Below, in pieces: positions 28,197 through 36,996 of a stretch of 64,000 nt of DNA. The position numbers and the translations under genes were made by a program. How positions within the stretch are numbered: the stretch's first letter is position 1; each line of letters begins with the position of its first letter. The notes under the pieces are model-generated. The model was not told the DNA's origin and made no database searches. It worked only from the letters and a program-made list of their open reading frames with translations. Source of the stretch: Lutibacter sp. B1 (GTDB lineage Bacteria; Bacteroidota; Bacteroidia; Flavobacteriales; Flavobacteriaceae); the NCBI RefSeq assembly GCF_012524075.1, contig NZ_JAAZUI010000003.1:1-64000 (forward strand). Reading direction: 5' to 3'.

Positions 28197-31100
28197 ATGA
28201 GGATAATAGTACCCATATTAAAGTATATCACTAAAATACGATTTCAGTTACTATTTTTTGTTTTCTGTTTTATTGGTTTTAATTCTTTTTCGCAAACTAC
28301 CGTTATATATTCTGAAGATTTTGAATCTGGATTTGGTGGTTGGTCTAACACTCAAACCACCAATGGTGATTGGTTATTAGGAAATAATACAGCTCACTCT
28401 ACAGGAGCGTCTGGTAATTATTTTTACTCTGAAATGTATGAATTTACTGGGAGGCCTTGGTGGGTAAAATATTATTATTACAATAATGATACTTATGTAG
28501 TTGCTACAAGCCCAACTATAGATTTCACAGGATATTCTAATATCGTTTTTCAATTTGATATATGGTTTGATACTGAAGTAGATTGGGATGGCATGAAAGT
28601 GGAATATTCTTTGGATAATGGATTAAGTTGGTCTGATTTAGGAAGTGTAGCTAATACAAATTGGTATAATGATACAGATGTTGATGCGTTTAATAATGGT
28701 GAAGATGGTTGGTCTGGAGATAGTGGTGGTTGGGTTACCAAAAGTATCAACTTAAGTTTAGAAAATGGTGGATTTGATAATAATTCTCAAGTTAAATTTA
28801 GAATTCTTTTTGCTTCATCTGAAGCAGTGCAAGATACAGGAGTTGCTTTCGATAATATTATAATTGTATCAACTAAATATTGTTTATCTTATGGAAATGA
28901 TTCTGACGGTTATTATACAGGAATAAAACAGGTTAAGTTTAATACAATAGATAATAGTGAACCTGATGACGAAGATAATGACTATTCAGATTTTACAAGT
29001 CAATCTACAACTGTTTTACAAGGGTCTCCCTATGATTTAACGGTAAATGTTAATACAGATGGTAATTATACAGTAAATGTATTTGCTTGGATAGATTGGA
29101 ATCAAGATGGAGATTTTGATGATGTTAATGAAGAATATGATTTAGGCACTGCCAAAAATGTTAATAATGGTATTACTTCAAATTCTCCATATTCAATAAC
29201 AGTTCCTTTGTCAGCCTCTGTAGGCTCTACTATAATGAGAGTATCTGTAAAATGGGATATAGATGGTGCAGACCCAACAAGTTGTGAAAAAGGGTTTGAT
29301 GGTGAAGTTGAAGATTATACTATAAATATTGAAGCATATATACCTAGAATAGATTTTGATGGAACTGATGATTATGTTGATTTTGGGGATAATCATGATT
29401 TAACAGGTAATTTTTCAATAGAAGCTTGGGTTTTTCAGGAAGCAACTAATTCAAGTTCTAGATCTAATATGATTGTTACAAAAGGAACTTCCTCTACAAG
29501 TGTTACTTCTCGTTACTGGAGAGGATATTGTTTAGATATAGATTATAATAATTATCCACGATTTAGATGGTGGGATAATTCAGGAAATTTAATTATAGAT
29601 ATTACAACAACAAATGCAATAACAAATAATCAATGGCGTCATTTAGCAGTAACTTATGATGGAACAACAGCTACTTTGTATATAGACGGTATATCAGTTG
29701 GAAATGATACTTTTTCAGGGGCTTTAGTAAATAATAATTTTAATTTTATTATTGGGGCTATGTACTACAGTTACTCAAGTGTTGAAGCATTAGATTATTT
29801 CAACGGAGCCATTCAAGAAGTACGTATTTGGGATACAGCATTAAGCGAAGTTCAAATACGAGAAATGATGAACCAGCATATCGAAAATGATGTTGGGAAT
29901 GTAAAAGGAGAAATTATCCCATTACCAATTTCAGGAGGATTACAATGGAGTAATTTAAAAGGGTACTATCCTTTAATTAACAATACTGCAACAGATTATT
30001 CTGTTAACAGTATTAATGGTTCACCTAAAAATATTACAACACAACAGAAAATTACAGCGCCTTTACCTTATGTAGCTATCACAAATTCTGATTGGGATAC
30101 TGCAGGCACCTGGTTAAATAATGCAGATATTTACGTTCCAAATACAACTGGTATTGATGGAAGTACTTCTATTGATTGGAATATTGTGCACGTTACAGAA
30201 AATATGCAAAATGCTAGAGATATTACTGTATTAGGTCTGCTTGTTGATGCGGATAAAGAATTAGAAGTGGATGGAAATACCGGTACAAATACAGGGTATA
30301 GTTTAACAGTAACCAATTATTTAAAATTAGATGGTGTTATTGATTTAGAAGGAGAATCACAATTAATACAAATAGAAGGAAGTGTATTGGATGATACAAG
30401 TAGCGGATATATAGAAAGGGACCAACAAGGAGAAGGAAACAGGTATAGATACAACTATTGGTGTTCTCCGGTAATACAAACAGGAACACCATCAGGTTCA
30501 TCTTTCACAATTGCAAGTGTTTTAAAAGACGGTACATATACAAATACGCCTAAAGATATTTCTTTTATATCTGGTTATGATGGTGCTCCTGCTACAGCTT
30601 CACTACCAATTCAAATTGCAAATTATTGGTTATACAAATTTGTTAATAGAACAGCAGGGGATTATAGCCAATGGTTACAAATAGGTAGTACAGGATCTTT
30701 AAATGCAGGTGAAGGATTTACAATGAAAGGGCCCAGCGATCCGGGACCACCTTCACCTGACCAAAATTATGTATTTGTAGGTAAGCCCAATAATGGAGAT
30801 ATTGAATTAAATATAACTTCAGGCAATAATTATCTGGTAGGTAATCCATATCCGTCAGCGTTAGATGCAGATCAATTTATAGATGATAATACTTCAATAA
30901 GTGGTACTCTATATTTTTGGGAACATTATGGTGGAGATAGTCACTATTTAGCAGATTATGAAGGCTCTTATGCAACTTATACTAAGTCAGGAGCAACACC
31001 GGCACCAACACCTAGTGGTATAACACCTAAAACTCCAGAGCGATACATCCCTGTAGGTCAAGGATTTTTTGTGTATTCCGATGTAGATGATAAAATTAAG

Positions 31101-31898
31101 TTTAATAATGGCCAACGTATTTTTGTAACTGAAGCAAATCCTGATAATTCTATTTTTATGAAAGAGGTCACATCAAAAAAAGCAAGCGTTGTCAAAAATA
31201 AAAATGTTGTTATTACTGATACTCGACAAAAAATTAGAATAGGTTTTGGAGCTTCAAAAACCGGGCATAGGCAATTATTATTAACCGTAGATGATAGAAC
31301 AACTGATTTAGCAGATTGGGGATTTGATGGAGAAATATATGGTTTGTTACCTGAAGATATGTTTTGGATAATAGATGATAAAAAATATGTAATTCAAGGA
31401 TTACCGGATTTAAATATAGATAGAGAAATACCATTGGGAATTATAATTGATGAAGATGGTTTAATATCAATAAAAATTGATAAACTTGAGAATATAGAAG
31501 AAAGTAAGAAGTTATATATTAAAGATAATTTAACAGGCGAAACATATCAAATAAACAAACAATCTTTTGAAATAGAATTGGAAGCAGGAGAGTATTTGGA
31601 CAGATTTTCTTTGGTTTTTCAACCACGTTTAAAAACATTAGAAGAAATAAAGTTAGAGCAAGGGTTTAGTATATTTACACATAAATCACAATATGCGGTA
31701 CAGGTTAAAAAAATAATTGATGCCGAAATTTTAAGTATAAATTTATATAACATATACGGTCGTATGGTACAAACTTGGGAAGGAGATTTAGGAGGAAGAC
31801 ATTTATTATTACCTATTAGAAAAACCACTACAGGAGTTTATATTGTACAATTAAACACTGCTAATGGAACTTTTGAAAAAAAGATTATTATTGAATAG
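28197..31898 (+). CDS. Giant T9SS surface protein with GEVEDY and LamG domains
   Basis: A 1233-residue secreted protein, paralog of the gene before it. The signal peptide is long (about residues 1-32). Then come a beta-sandwich with Trp-rich stretches (about 35-230), a GEVEDY domain (WIDWNQDGDFDD to GEVEDYTINI, about 295-380), a LamG domain (about 385-560), and the region shared with the neighbour from DLEGESQLIQ to the end, including IELEAGEYLDRF and VFQPRLKT. It ends in a type A T9SS domain (INLYNIYGRMVQ, TTGVYIVQL, FEKKIIIE). No enzymatic motif is visible. No TAnnTTTG lies in the 115-base gap, so co-transcription with the first gene is likely. Confidence 0.88.
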   Translation: MRIIVPILKYITKIRFQLLFFVFCFIGFNSFSQTTVIYSEDFESGFGGWSNTQTTNGDWLLGNNTAHSTGASGNYFYSEMYEFTGRPWWVKYYYYNNDTYVVATSPTIDFTGYSNIVFQFDIWFDTEVDWDGMKVEYSLDNGLSWSDLGSVANTNWYNDTDVDAFNNGEDGWSGDSGGWVTKSINLSLENGGFDNNSQVKFRILFASSEAVQDTGVAFDNIIIVSTKYCLSYGNDSDGYYTGIKQVKFNTIDNSEPDDEDNDYSDFTSQSTTVLQGSPYDLTVNVNTDGNYTVNVFAWIDWNQDGDFDDVNEEYDLGTAKNVNNGITSNSPYSITVPLSASVGSTIMRVSVKWDIDGADPTSCEKGFDGEVEDYTINIEAYIPRIDFDGTDDYVDFGDNHDLTGNFSIEAWVFQEATNSSSRSNMIVTKGTSSTSVTSRYWRGYCLDIDYNNYPRFRWWDNSGNLIIDITTTNAITNNQWRHLAVTYDGTTATLYIDGISVGNDTFSGALVNNNFNFIIGAMYYSYSSVEALDYFNGAIQEVRIWDTALSEVQIREMMNQHIENDVGNVKGEIIPLPISGGLQWSNLKGYYPLINNTATDYSVNSINGSPKNITTQQKITAPLPYVAITNSDWDTAGTWLNNADIYVPNTTGIDGSTSIDWNIVHVTENMQNARDITVLGLLVDADKELEVDGNTGTNTGYSLTVTNYLKLDGVIDLEGESQLIQIEGSVLDDTSSGYIERDQQGEGNRYRYNYWCSPVIQTGTPSGSSFTIASVLKDGTYTNTPKDISFISGYDGAPATASLPIQIANYWLYKFVNRTAGDYSQWLQIGSTGSLNAGEGFTMKGPSDPGPPSPDQNYVFVGKPNNGDIELNITSGNNYLVGNPYPSALDADQFIDDNTSISGTLYFWEHYGGDSHYLADYEGSYATYTKSGATPAPTPSGITPKTPERYIPVGQGFFVYSDVDDKIKFNNGQRIFVTEANPDNSIFMKEVTSKKASVVKNKNVVITDTRQKIRIGFGASKTGHRQLLLTVDDRTTDLADWGFDGEIYGLLPEDMFWIIDDKKYVIQGLPDLNIDREIPLGIIIDEDGLISIKIDKLENIEESKKLYIKDNLTGETYQINKQSFEIELEAGEYLDRFSLVFQPRLKTLEEIKLEQGFSIFTHKSQYAVQVKKIIDAEILSINLYNIYGRMVQTWEGDLGGRHLLLPIRKTTTGVYIVQLNTANGTFEKKIIIE

Positions 31899-31901
31899 TA
31901 T

Positions 31902-31936
31902 AAAAAAAGGGACTTTAATTAAAGCCCCTTTTTTTA
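31902..31936. terminator. Bidirectional terminator
   Basis: A near-perfect palindrome (A7, GGG, one mismatch, CTTTAATTAAAG, one mismatch, CCC, T7) lies between the convergent T9SS and acyl-CoA dehydrogenase genes. It works in both orientations and just overlaps the stop codon of the minus-strand gene. Confidence 0.88.
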
Positions 31937-33112
31937 TTTAAAAGCTTGCAGTCCGGTAATATCCATCCCTGTAATTAATAAGTGAATATCATGAGTTCCT
32001 TCATAAGTAATTACACTTTCTAAATTCATCATGTGCCGCATTATTGAATATTCTCCTGTAATACCCATTGCACCAAGTACCTGACGTGCTTCTCGAGCAA
32101 TTTTTAAAGCCATATCAACATTATTACGCTTTGCCATAGATATTTGGGCAGAGGTTGCTTTATTTTCGTTTTTAAGCGTTCCTAAACGCCAAGTCAGTAA
32201 TTGCGCTTTGGTAATTTCTGTAATCATTTCAGCTAATTTTTTTTGCTGAAGCTGTGTTGCAGCAATGGGCTTATCAAACTGAATACGCTCTTTAGCATAA
32301 CGCAAAGCAGTATCATAACAATCCATAGCAGCACCAATAGCGCCCCAGGCTATTCCATAGCGTGCAGAATCTAAACAGCCTAAAGGAGCTCCTAAACCAT
32401 CTTTATTAGGTAATATATTTTCTTTAGGAATTTTTACATTGTCAAAAATTAACTCTCCTGTTGCAGAAGTTCTTAAAGACCATTTGTTATGAGTTTCCGG
32501 AGTTGAAAAACCTTCCATTCCTCTTTCAACAATCAATCCTTTTATACGTCCGGCTTCATTTTTTGCCCAAACTACGGCAATATCTGCAAAAGGTGCATTT
32601 GAAATCCACATTTTTGCTCCATTTAATAAAAAATGATCACCTTTATCTTTAATGTTGGTTACCATTCCTCCCGGATTCGATCCAAAATCGGGCTCGGTTA
32701 ATCCAAAACAACCCATAAGTTCACCGCTGGCTAATTTTGGCAGGTATTTTTGTTTTTGTTTTTCAGAGCCATATTTCCATATAGGATACATTACTAATGA
32801 AGATTGGACAGATGCTGTTGAACGTACACCGGAATCTCCTCGTTCAATTTCTTGCATAATTAAACCATACGACATTTGATCTAAACCGGCGCCACCATAT
32901 TCTTCAGGAATATAAGGTCCAAATGCACCAATTTCGGCTAAACCTGAAATTATTGAAGTTGGAAATTTTGCTTGTTGTGCAGCTTCTTCAATAATTGGAG
33001 AAACAGAACGTTTTACCCATTCTCGCGCAGCATCTCTTACTAAAAGATGTTCTTCAGTTAATAATTCATCAAGTTGATAGTAATCCGGAGCTTGAAATAA
33101 ATCTTGTGACAT
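31934..33112 (-). CDS. gcdH: Acyl-CoA dehydrogenase, glutaryl-CoA dehydrogenase type
   Basis: A 392-residue flavoenzyme of the acyl-CoA dehydrogenase family. The glutaryl-CoA dehydrogenase subgroup is indicated by RGDSGVRSTASVQSSLVMYPI (the Arg that binds the substrate carboxylate), FGLTEPDFGSNPGGM, KMWISNAPFADI, and the catalytic Glu in ITYEGTHDIH. The reaction would turn glutaryl-CoA into crotonyl-CoA with FAD in lysine/tryptophan catabolism. No other pathway gene is adjacent. A minus-strand TAAATTTG element lies 24 bases upstream, divergent from the rnpA promoter. Confidence 0.9.
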   Translation of the reverse strand: MSQDLFQAPDYYQLDELLTEEHLLVRDAAREWVKRSVSPIIEEAAQQAKFPTSIISGLAEIGAFGPYIPEEYGGAGLDQMSYGLIMQEIERGDSGVRSTASVQSSLVMYPIWKYGSEKQKQKYLPKLASGELMGCFGLTEPDFGSNPGGMVTNIKDKGDHFLLNGAKMWISNAPFADIAVVWAKNEAGRIKGLIVERGMEGFSTPETHNKWSLRTSATGELIFDNVKIPKENILPNKDGLGAPLGCLDSARYGIAWGAIGAAMDCYDTALRYAKERIQFDKPIAATQLQQKKLAEMITEITKAQLLTWRLGTLKNENKATSAQISMAKRNNVDMALKIAREARQVLGAMGITGEYSIMRHMMNLESVITYEGTHDIHLLITGMDITGLQAFK

Positions 33113-33136
33113 TAATTAATTATTTTTGGTTTCTAA

Positions 33137-33144
33137 CAAATTTA
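33137..33144 (-). promoter_or_regulatory. TAnnTTTG -7 element of the acyl-CoA dehydrogenase gene
   Basis: On the minus strand TAAATTTG, 24 bases before the ATG at 33112. Confidence 0.55.
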
Positions 33145-33190
33145 GCAATTAAACTGTTTAGAAATTAATTTATTAAAATCTTTTATTCCT

Positions 33191-33198
33191 TACATTTG
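33191..33198 (+). promoter_or_regulatory. TAnnTTTG -7 element of rnpA
   Basis: TACATTTG ends five bases before the ATG at 33204. It overlaps the upstream in-frame GTG (33198), which therefore cannot be the start. The transcript would be leaderless or nearly so. Confidence 0.55.
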
Positions 33199-33203
33199 TG
33201 TTA

Positions 33204-33593
33204 ATGAGATATACGTTAGGAAAAGAAGAGAAATTAAAAAGTAAAAAACTAATTGAACAGTTGTTTGCTGAAGGAAGTAGAATTAAATCATTCCCAATTC
33301 AATTAATTTATTTACAAAGTACATACGATGCTGAATTTCCAATAAAAGTTGGATTTTCAGTACCGAAACGTTCTATAAAATTAGCGGTAAACCGAAATAG
33401 AATTAAAAGAGTATTACGTGAAGTTTACAGAAAGAATAAATATTTATTTTCAGAAAATATACATAAACAATACATATTTATGTTTATATATATGGCTAAG
33501 GATGAAATAGAATATGCCGATTTGGAATTGTCTTTCAAAAAACTAAACGAAAAATTTTTAAGCAAAATTAAAGAAGATGAAACTAAAAATTAA
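33204..33593 (+). CDS. rnpA: Ribonuclease P protein component
   Basis: Protein cofactor of RNase P, which matures tRNA 5' ends; about 129 residues. The start MRYTLGKEEKLKSKKLIEQLF, the FPIKVGFSVPKRSIKLAV strand and the RNR motif VNRNRIKRVLREVYR are all typical. It is not next to rpmH or the origin region, as is common in Bacteroidota. The last 17 bases overlap the start of the S41 protease gene, so the two are translationally coupled. Confidence 0.95.
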   Translation: MRYTLGKEEKLKSKKLIEQLFAEGSRIKSFPIQLIYLQSTYDAEFPIKVGFSVPKRSIKLAVNRNRIKRVLREVYRKNKYLFSENIHKQYIFMFIYMAKDEIEYADLELSFKKLNEKFLSKIKEDETKN

Positions 33594-35214
33594 AAAACGG
33601 ATACTAAGTATATTTTTACTTATTTCTGTTATCGTATCAGCAGGTTTTCAATCTGATTTTTTTGAAGTTGCTAAGCAAATAGATATTTATACAACACTAT
33701 TTAAAGAACTGAATATGTATTATATAGATGAGGTAAATCCTGCAAAACTCACCAATAATGCTATAAATCACATGCTCGAAAATTTAGACCCATATACTCG
33801 CTATTATGATGAACAGGGAATAGAAGATGCCAGAATTGCTTCTACAGGAGAGTATGGAGGTATTGGAGCTTTATCTCAGTTTAAAAATCACGAACTAATT
33901 ATTAGAGAAATTTTAAAAAATTCTCCTGCAGAAGAAGCAGGAATAAAATCGGGAGATAAAATTTTAAAAATTAACGATGTTTTTGTGAAAGATTTTGATG
34001 AAAAAGGTGTAGCAGCGTTATTAAACGGATTGCCAAACACCAAAGTAAACCTTCAAATAGAAAGACAAAATAAAACATTTGACATAGAAATTATCAGGAA
34101 AAAAATAGATATAAATCCAGTTCCTTATTATACAATGCTCGATGCTGAAGTAGGCTATATTTCTTTTGTAAAATTTAATGATAAAGCTGCTTCTGAAGTA
34201 AAAAAAGCATTTTTAGATTTGAAAGAGCAAGGCATGAAAAAACTGGTAATTGATGTAAGAAATAATCCGGGAGGTTTGTTAAATGAAGCGGTAGATATTA
34301 CCAATTTTTTTATACCAAAAGATAAAGTTGTAGTAACTACAAAAGGAAAAGTTCAAAAATTGAGCGATACTTTTAAAACAAGAAATGAGCCTTTAGATTT
34401 AGAAATACCAATTTCAATTTTGGTGGATAACCATTCGGCATCAGCTTCCGAAATTTTAGCCGGTTCTTTACAAGATTACGATAGAGCTGTAGTTATAGGT
34501 GAAAGATCTTTCGGAAAAGGATTGGTACAACGCTACAGAGAGCTTTCGTACGGTACTCAAATGAAATTGACCATTTCAAAATATTATACTCCAAGTGGCA
34601 GATGCATTCAAGAATTGGATTATGCCAATAGAGATGAAAAAGGAAATGTTCCAAAGTTTTCAGATTACGAAATTGAAACGTATAAAACCGAAAAAGGAAG
34701 AACGGTTTATGGAGGCGGTGGTATTCGTCCCGACATAGAAATTAATAAAGCCAAAACTACCGAAACTACTAAAGCTTTATTCGAATCGGATGCATTTTTT
34801 AACTATGCTACCAATTACTTTTATACTCATAAATCTATTTCAGAGCCTTCAAAATTCAATTTAGATGAAGGAGAATATGTTAAGTTGAAAAATTATTTGA
34901 ATCAAAACAATGCAGATTTTGAAACTAAAACAGAAAATGAGTTTAAAAAAGCTAAAAATATAGCTTCAGAAGAAAAATTGGACGGAAGCTTACATAAAAG
35001 TTATGATGATTTGTTAAAGGCAATTCAAACTGAAAAACTAAAGGAACTAGATAAAAATAAAGAAGAAATTTTAGAAAAATTAACCGAAGAAATTGTAAAA
35101 AGGTATTTTTATATTGAAGGAGTTTATCAACAAAAAGCTGCTTTTGATCCAATCATTTTACAAGCGGTTTCAATTTTAAATAATACAAAAGAGTATAACA
35201 AAATATTAAACTAA
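33577..35214 (+). CDS. C-terminal processing (S41) protease with PDZ domain
   Basis: A 545-residue periplasmic serine protease of the CtpA/Prc type. It has an N-terminal membrane/signal segment (LSIFLLISVIVSAGF), a PDZ domain (about residues 80-165, IREILKNSPAEEAGIKSGDKIL), the S41 core with VIDVRNNPGGLLNEAVDI, the catalytic Ser in NHSASASEILAGS and Lys in GERSFGKGLVQ, and a charged helical C-terminal extension (about 420-545). It starts within rnpA (17-base overlap), a coupling common in Flavobacteria. Substrates are probably misfolded or C-terminally tagged envelope proteins, by family analogy. Confidence 0.94.
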   Translation: MKLKIKKRILSIFLLISVIVSAGFQSDFFEVAKQIDIYTTLFKELNMYYIDEVNPAKLTNNAINHMLENLDPYTRYYDEQGIEDARIASTGEYGGIGALSQFKNHELIIREILKNSPAEEAGIKSGDKILKINDVFVKDFDEKGVAALLNGLPNTKVNLQIERQNKTFDIEIIRKKIDINPVPYYTMLDAEVGYISFVKFNDKAASEVKKAFLDLKEQGMKKLVIDVRNNPGGLLNEAVDITNFFIPKDKVVVTTKGKVQKLSDTFKTRNEPLDLEIPISILVDNHSASASEILAGSLQDYDRAVVIGERSFGKGLVQRYRELSYGTQMKLTISKYYTPSGRCIQELDYANRDEKGNVPKFSDYEIETYKTEKGRTVYGGGGIRPDIEINKAKTTETTKALFESDAFFNYATNYFYTHKSISEPSKFNLDEGEYVKLKNYLNQNNADFETKTENEFKKAKNIASEEKLDGSLHKSYDDLLKAIQTEKLKELDKNKEEILEKLTEEIVKRYFYIEGVYQQKAAFDPIILQAVSILNNTKEYNKILN

Positions 35215-35224
35215 CCATTAAAAA

Positions 35225-35252
35225 TACAACAAGTATAGATGTTGTATCTTTG
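35225..35252 (+). promoter_or_regulatory. Promoter with overlapping operator-like palindrome
   Basis: TATCTTTG (35245-35252) fits TAnnTTTG and is 17 bases before the ATG at 35270. A perfect 7-bp inverted repeat TACAACA (35225-35231) / TGTTGTA (35240-35246) overlaps its first two bases, the placement expected of a repressor site. Confidence 0.45.
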
Positions 35253-35269
35253 CATTCCAAAATACTACT

Positions 35270-36958
35270 ATGCAACAATCAAGAATAAAAGGAAGAACCA
35301 GAGCGCAAGAATCATCAAATGCAATAGAACGTTTGTATATTTCTATGCGCCACTTATTTAGCCGTGGTTTTTATAAACCTATGGGAATTTCAGGTGATGC
35401 TTTACGTCAATCATTATTGTTACTTCGCCCGGAAATTTATGGCTCAATAGCCGAAGAAAAAGTAGAATTAAATGGGTTAATTTATGTTATTGAAAGGCTG
35501 CCTGTTGGAATTGAAGAGTGTAGATTTATAAATTTAACAGCCGATGAAGGGTATTCAAATTCTCATTTTAAACCAATTGTTCCTCCAAAAAGAAGAAGAA
35601 ATTGTTTTAGAATTGACAAAGATCAAATGAATATTGAAGTTACCAGAGGACGATCTGAGATCTATGATATTTTAACGCATTTGACTTTTTTATTTATTGA
35701 ATCTCATAAAATAGCAGATAGAGTTCTTATTGATGAAGAAAGAGATACTGTTAGGGAGTGGAAAAGACTGGAAGATATAGTATTGCATAATAAAAAGCTT
35801 TCTAAAGACGATAGAGATATAATGTTGGCACACTTAGCGAGCGTTTTAGGAAGAACTTTTGAAGAGGTTCAAGAAGTGCACTTAATACTTGGAGAAAAAA
35901 ATAATCCGGACAGGTTTTTCCAGATTATATTTTGGTTAGGGCATTTAGCTATTAACGAAAAAGTAAATAATTTAAAAAGAGCTATTTCATTTAGCCCGGT
36001 TTTAAGAGAACGCATAGGTCACCACATTTACGGTGAAATTTGGGCAAATAATATTAAAAAAGTATTACAAGATAATAATTTATTAGATAGACCAATACAT
36101 ATTATAAGCGCCAATATGCACAGTGTAATGAACTCTATTTATGCTCCTGTTGTTTTGCCTGATTTAGTAGAAGATGACAATATAATTTCTTTATTTGAAC
36201 TGTTAAGTAATGATGAAAATGAAGATTTACGGAAACAGGTAAAAGAATTTGCATCTGAAAATGGTTTAATCTATTTAAAAGACACTTCAGGAACCAATAT
36301 AAATGTACAGGTTATTGATACCGAGAAAATAGATTTTAGTAAAACTCAATACCAACTTAATAATATTAGTGAAGATGTAGAAAAACCGGTTATAATTGTA
36401 ATGGATTATGCATTTGGTGAGCAGGCTTACGAAACTATGGACGAATTACTAAAACCTTATATTTGTGAGAACGGAAAACGCTATCATTTAAATGTAGAGT
36501 CGGTTTCTATAATGGGGAAAGCAGGAATTTTAGAAGGTGGTAAAGGAGATATTATGATTCCATCATCACATATTTTTGAGGGTACAGCCGATAATTATCC
36601 GTTTAAAAATCAATTAAAAAAGAAAATGTTTGAAGGTTGTGGTGTTGATGTTTACTCTGGTTCTATGGTAACAGTTTTAGGAACATCGCTTCAAAATAAA
36701 GATATTTTAAAATTCTTTTACGATTCTACCTGGAAAGTAACAGGATTGGAAATGGAAGGTGCTCATTACCAAAAAGCAATACAAGCGGCTTCAAAAATAA
36801 GAGGAAACATTTCTAGAAAAGTTAAGGTTCGATATGCCTATTACGCTTCAGATAATCCATTAGAATCAGGAAGTACATTAGCTTCAGGAGGTTTAGGAAC
36901 TACCGGAGTATTGCCAACGTATGTTATAACTCAAAAAATATTAGAACAAATTTTTTAG
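35270..36958 (+). CDS. DUF6909 family protein with nucleosidase-like C-terminus
   Basis: A 562-residue cytoplasmic protein conserved in Bacteroidota and, as far as I know, uncharacterised (DUF6909). The N-terminal half (residues 1-330) is helical, with SMRHLFSRGFYKPMGISGDALRQSL and RPEIYGSIAEEKVEL. The C-terminal part (about 370-562) has features of the nucleoside phosphorylase/AMP nucleosidase fold: VIIVMDYAFGEQAY, VSIMGKAGILEGGKGDIM, GVDVYSGSMVTVLGTS, and VTGLEMEGAHYQKAI, which resembles the ribose-binding EMEGA motif. This functional guess is inference. It has its own promoter with a palindrome and lies ahead of purD (38-base gap), which would suit a purine link. Confidence 0.8.
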   Translation: MQQSRIKGRTRAQESSNAIERLYISMRHLFSRGFYKPMGISGDALRQSLLLLRPEIYGSIAEEKVELNGLIYVIERLPVGIEECRFINLTADEGYSNSHFKPIVPPKRRRNCFRIDKDQMNIEVTRGRSEIYDILTHLTFLFIESHKIADRVLIDEERDTVREWKRLEDIVLHNKKLSKDDRDIMLAHLASVLGRTFEEVQEVHLILGEKNNPDRFFQIIFWLGHLAINEKVNNLKRAISFSPVLRERIGHHIYGEIWANNIKKVLQDNNLLDRPIHIISANMHSVMNSIYAPVVLPDLVEDDNIISLFELLSNDENEDLRKQVKEFASENGLIYLKDTSGTNINVQVIDTEKIDFSKTQYQLNNISEDVEKPVIIVMDYAFGEQAYETMDELLKPYICENGKRYHLNVESVSIMGKAGILEGGKGDIMIPSSHIFEGTADNYPFKNQLKKKMFEGCGVDVYSGSMVTVLGTSLQNKDILKFFYDSTWKVTGLEMEGAHYQKAIQAASKIRGNISRKVKVRYAYYASDNPLESGSTLASGGLGTTGVLPTYVITQKILEQIF

Positions 36959-36996
36959 AAACTATAAACTCAAAAAACATAAAATATTTTAAACTG

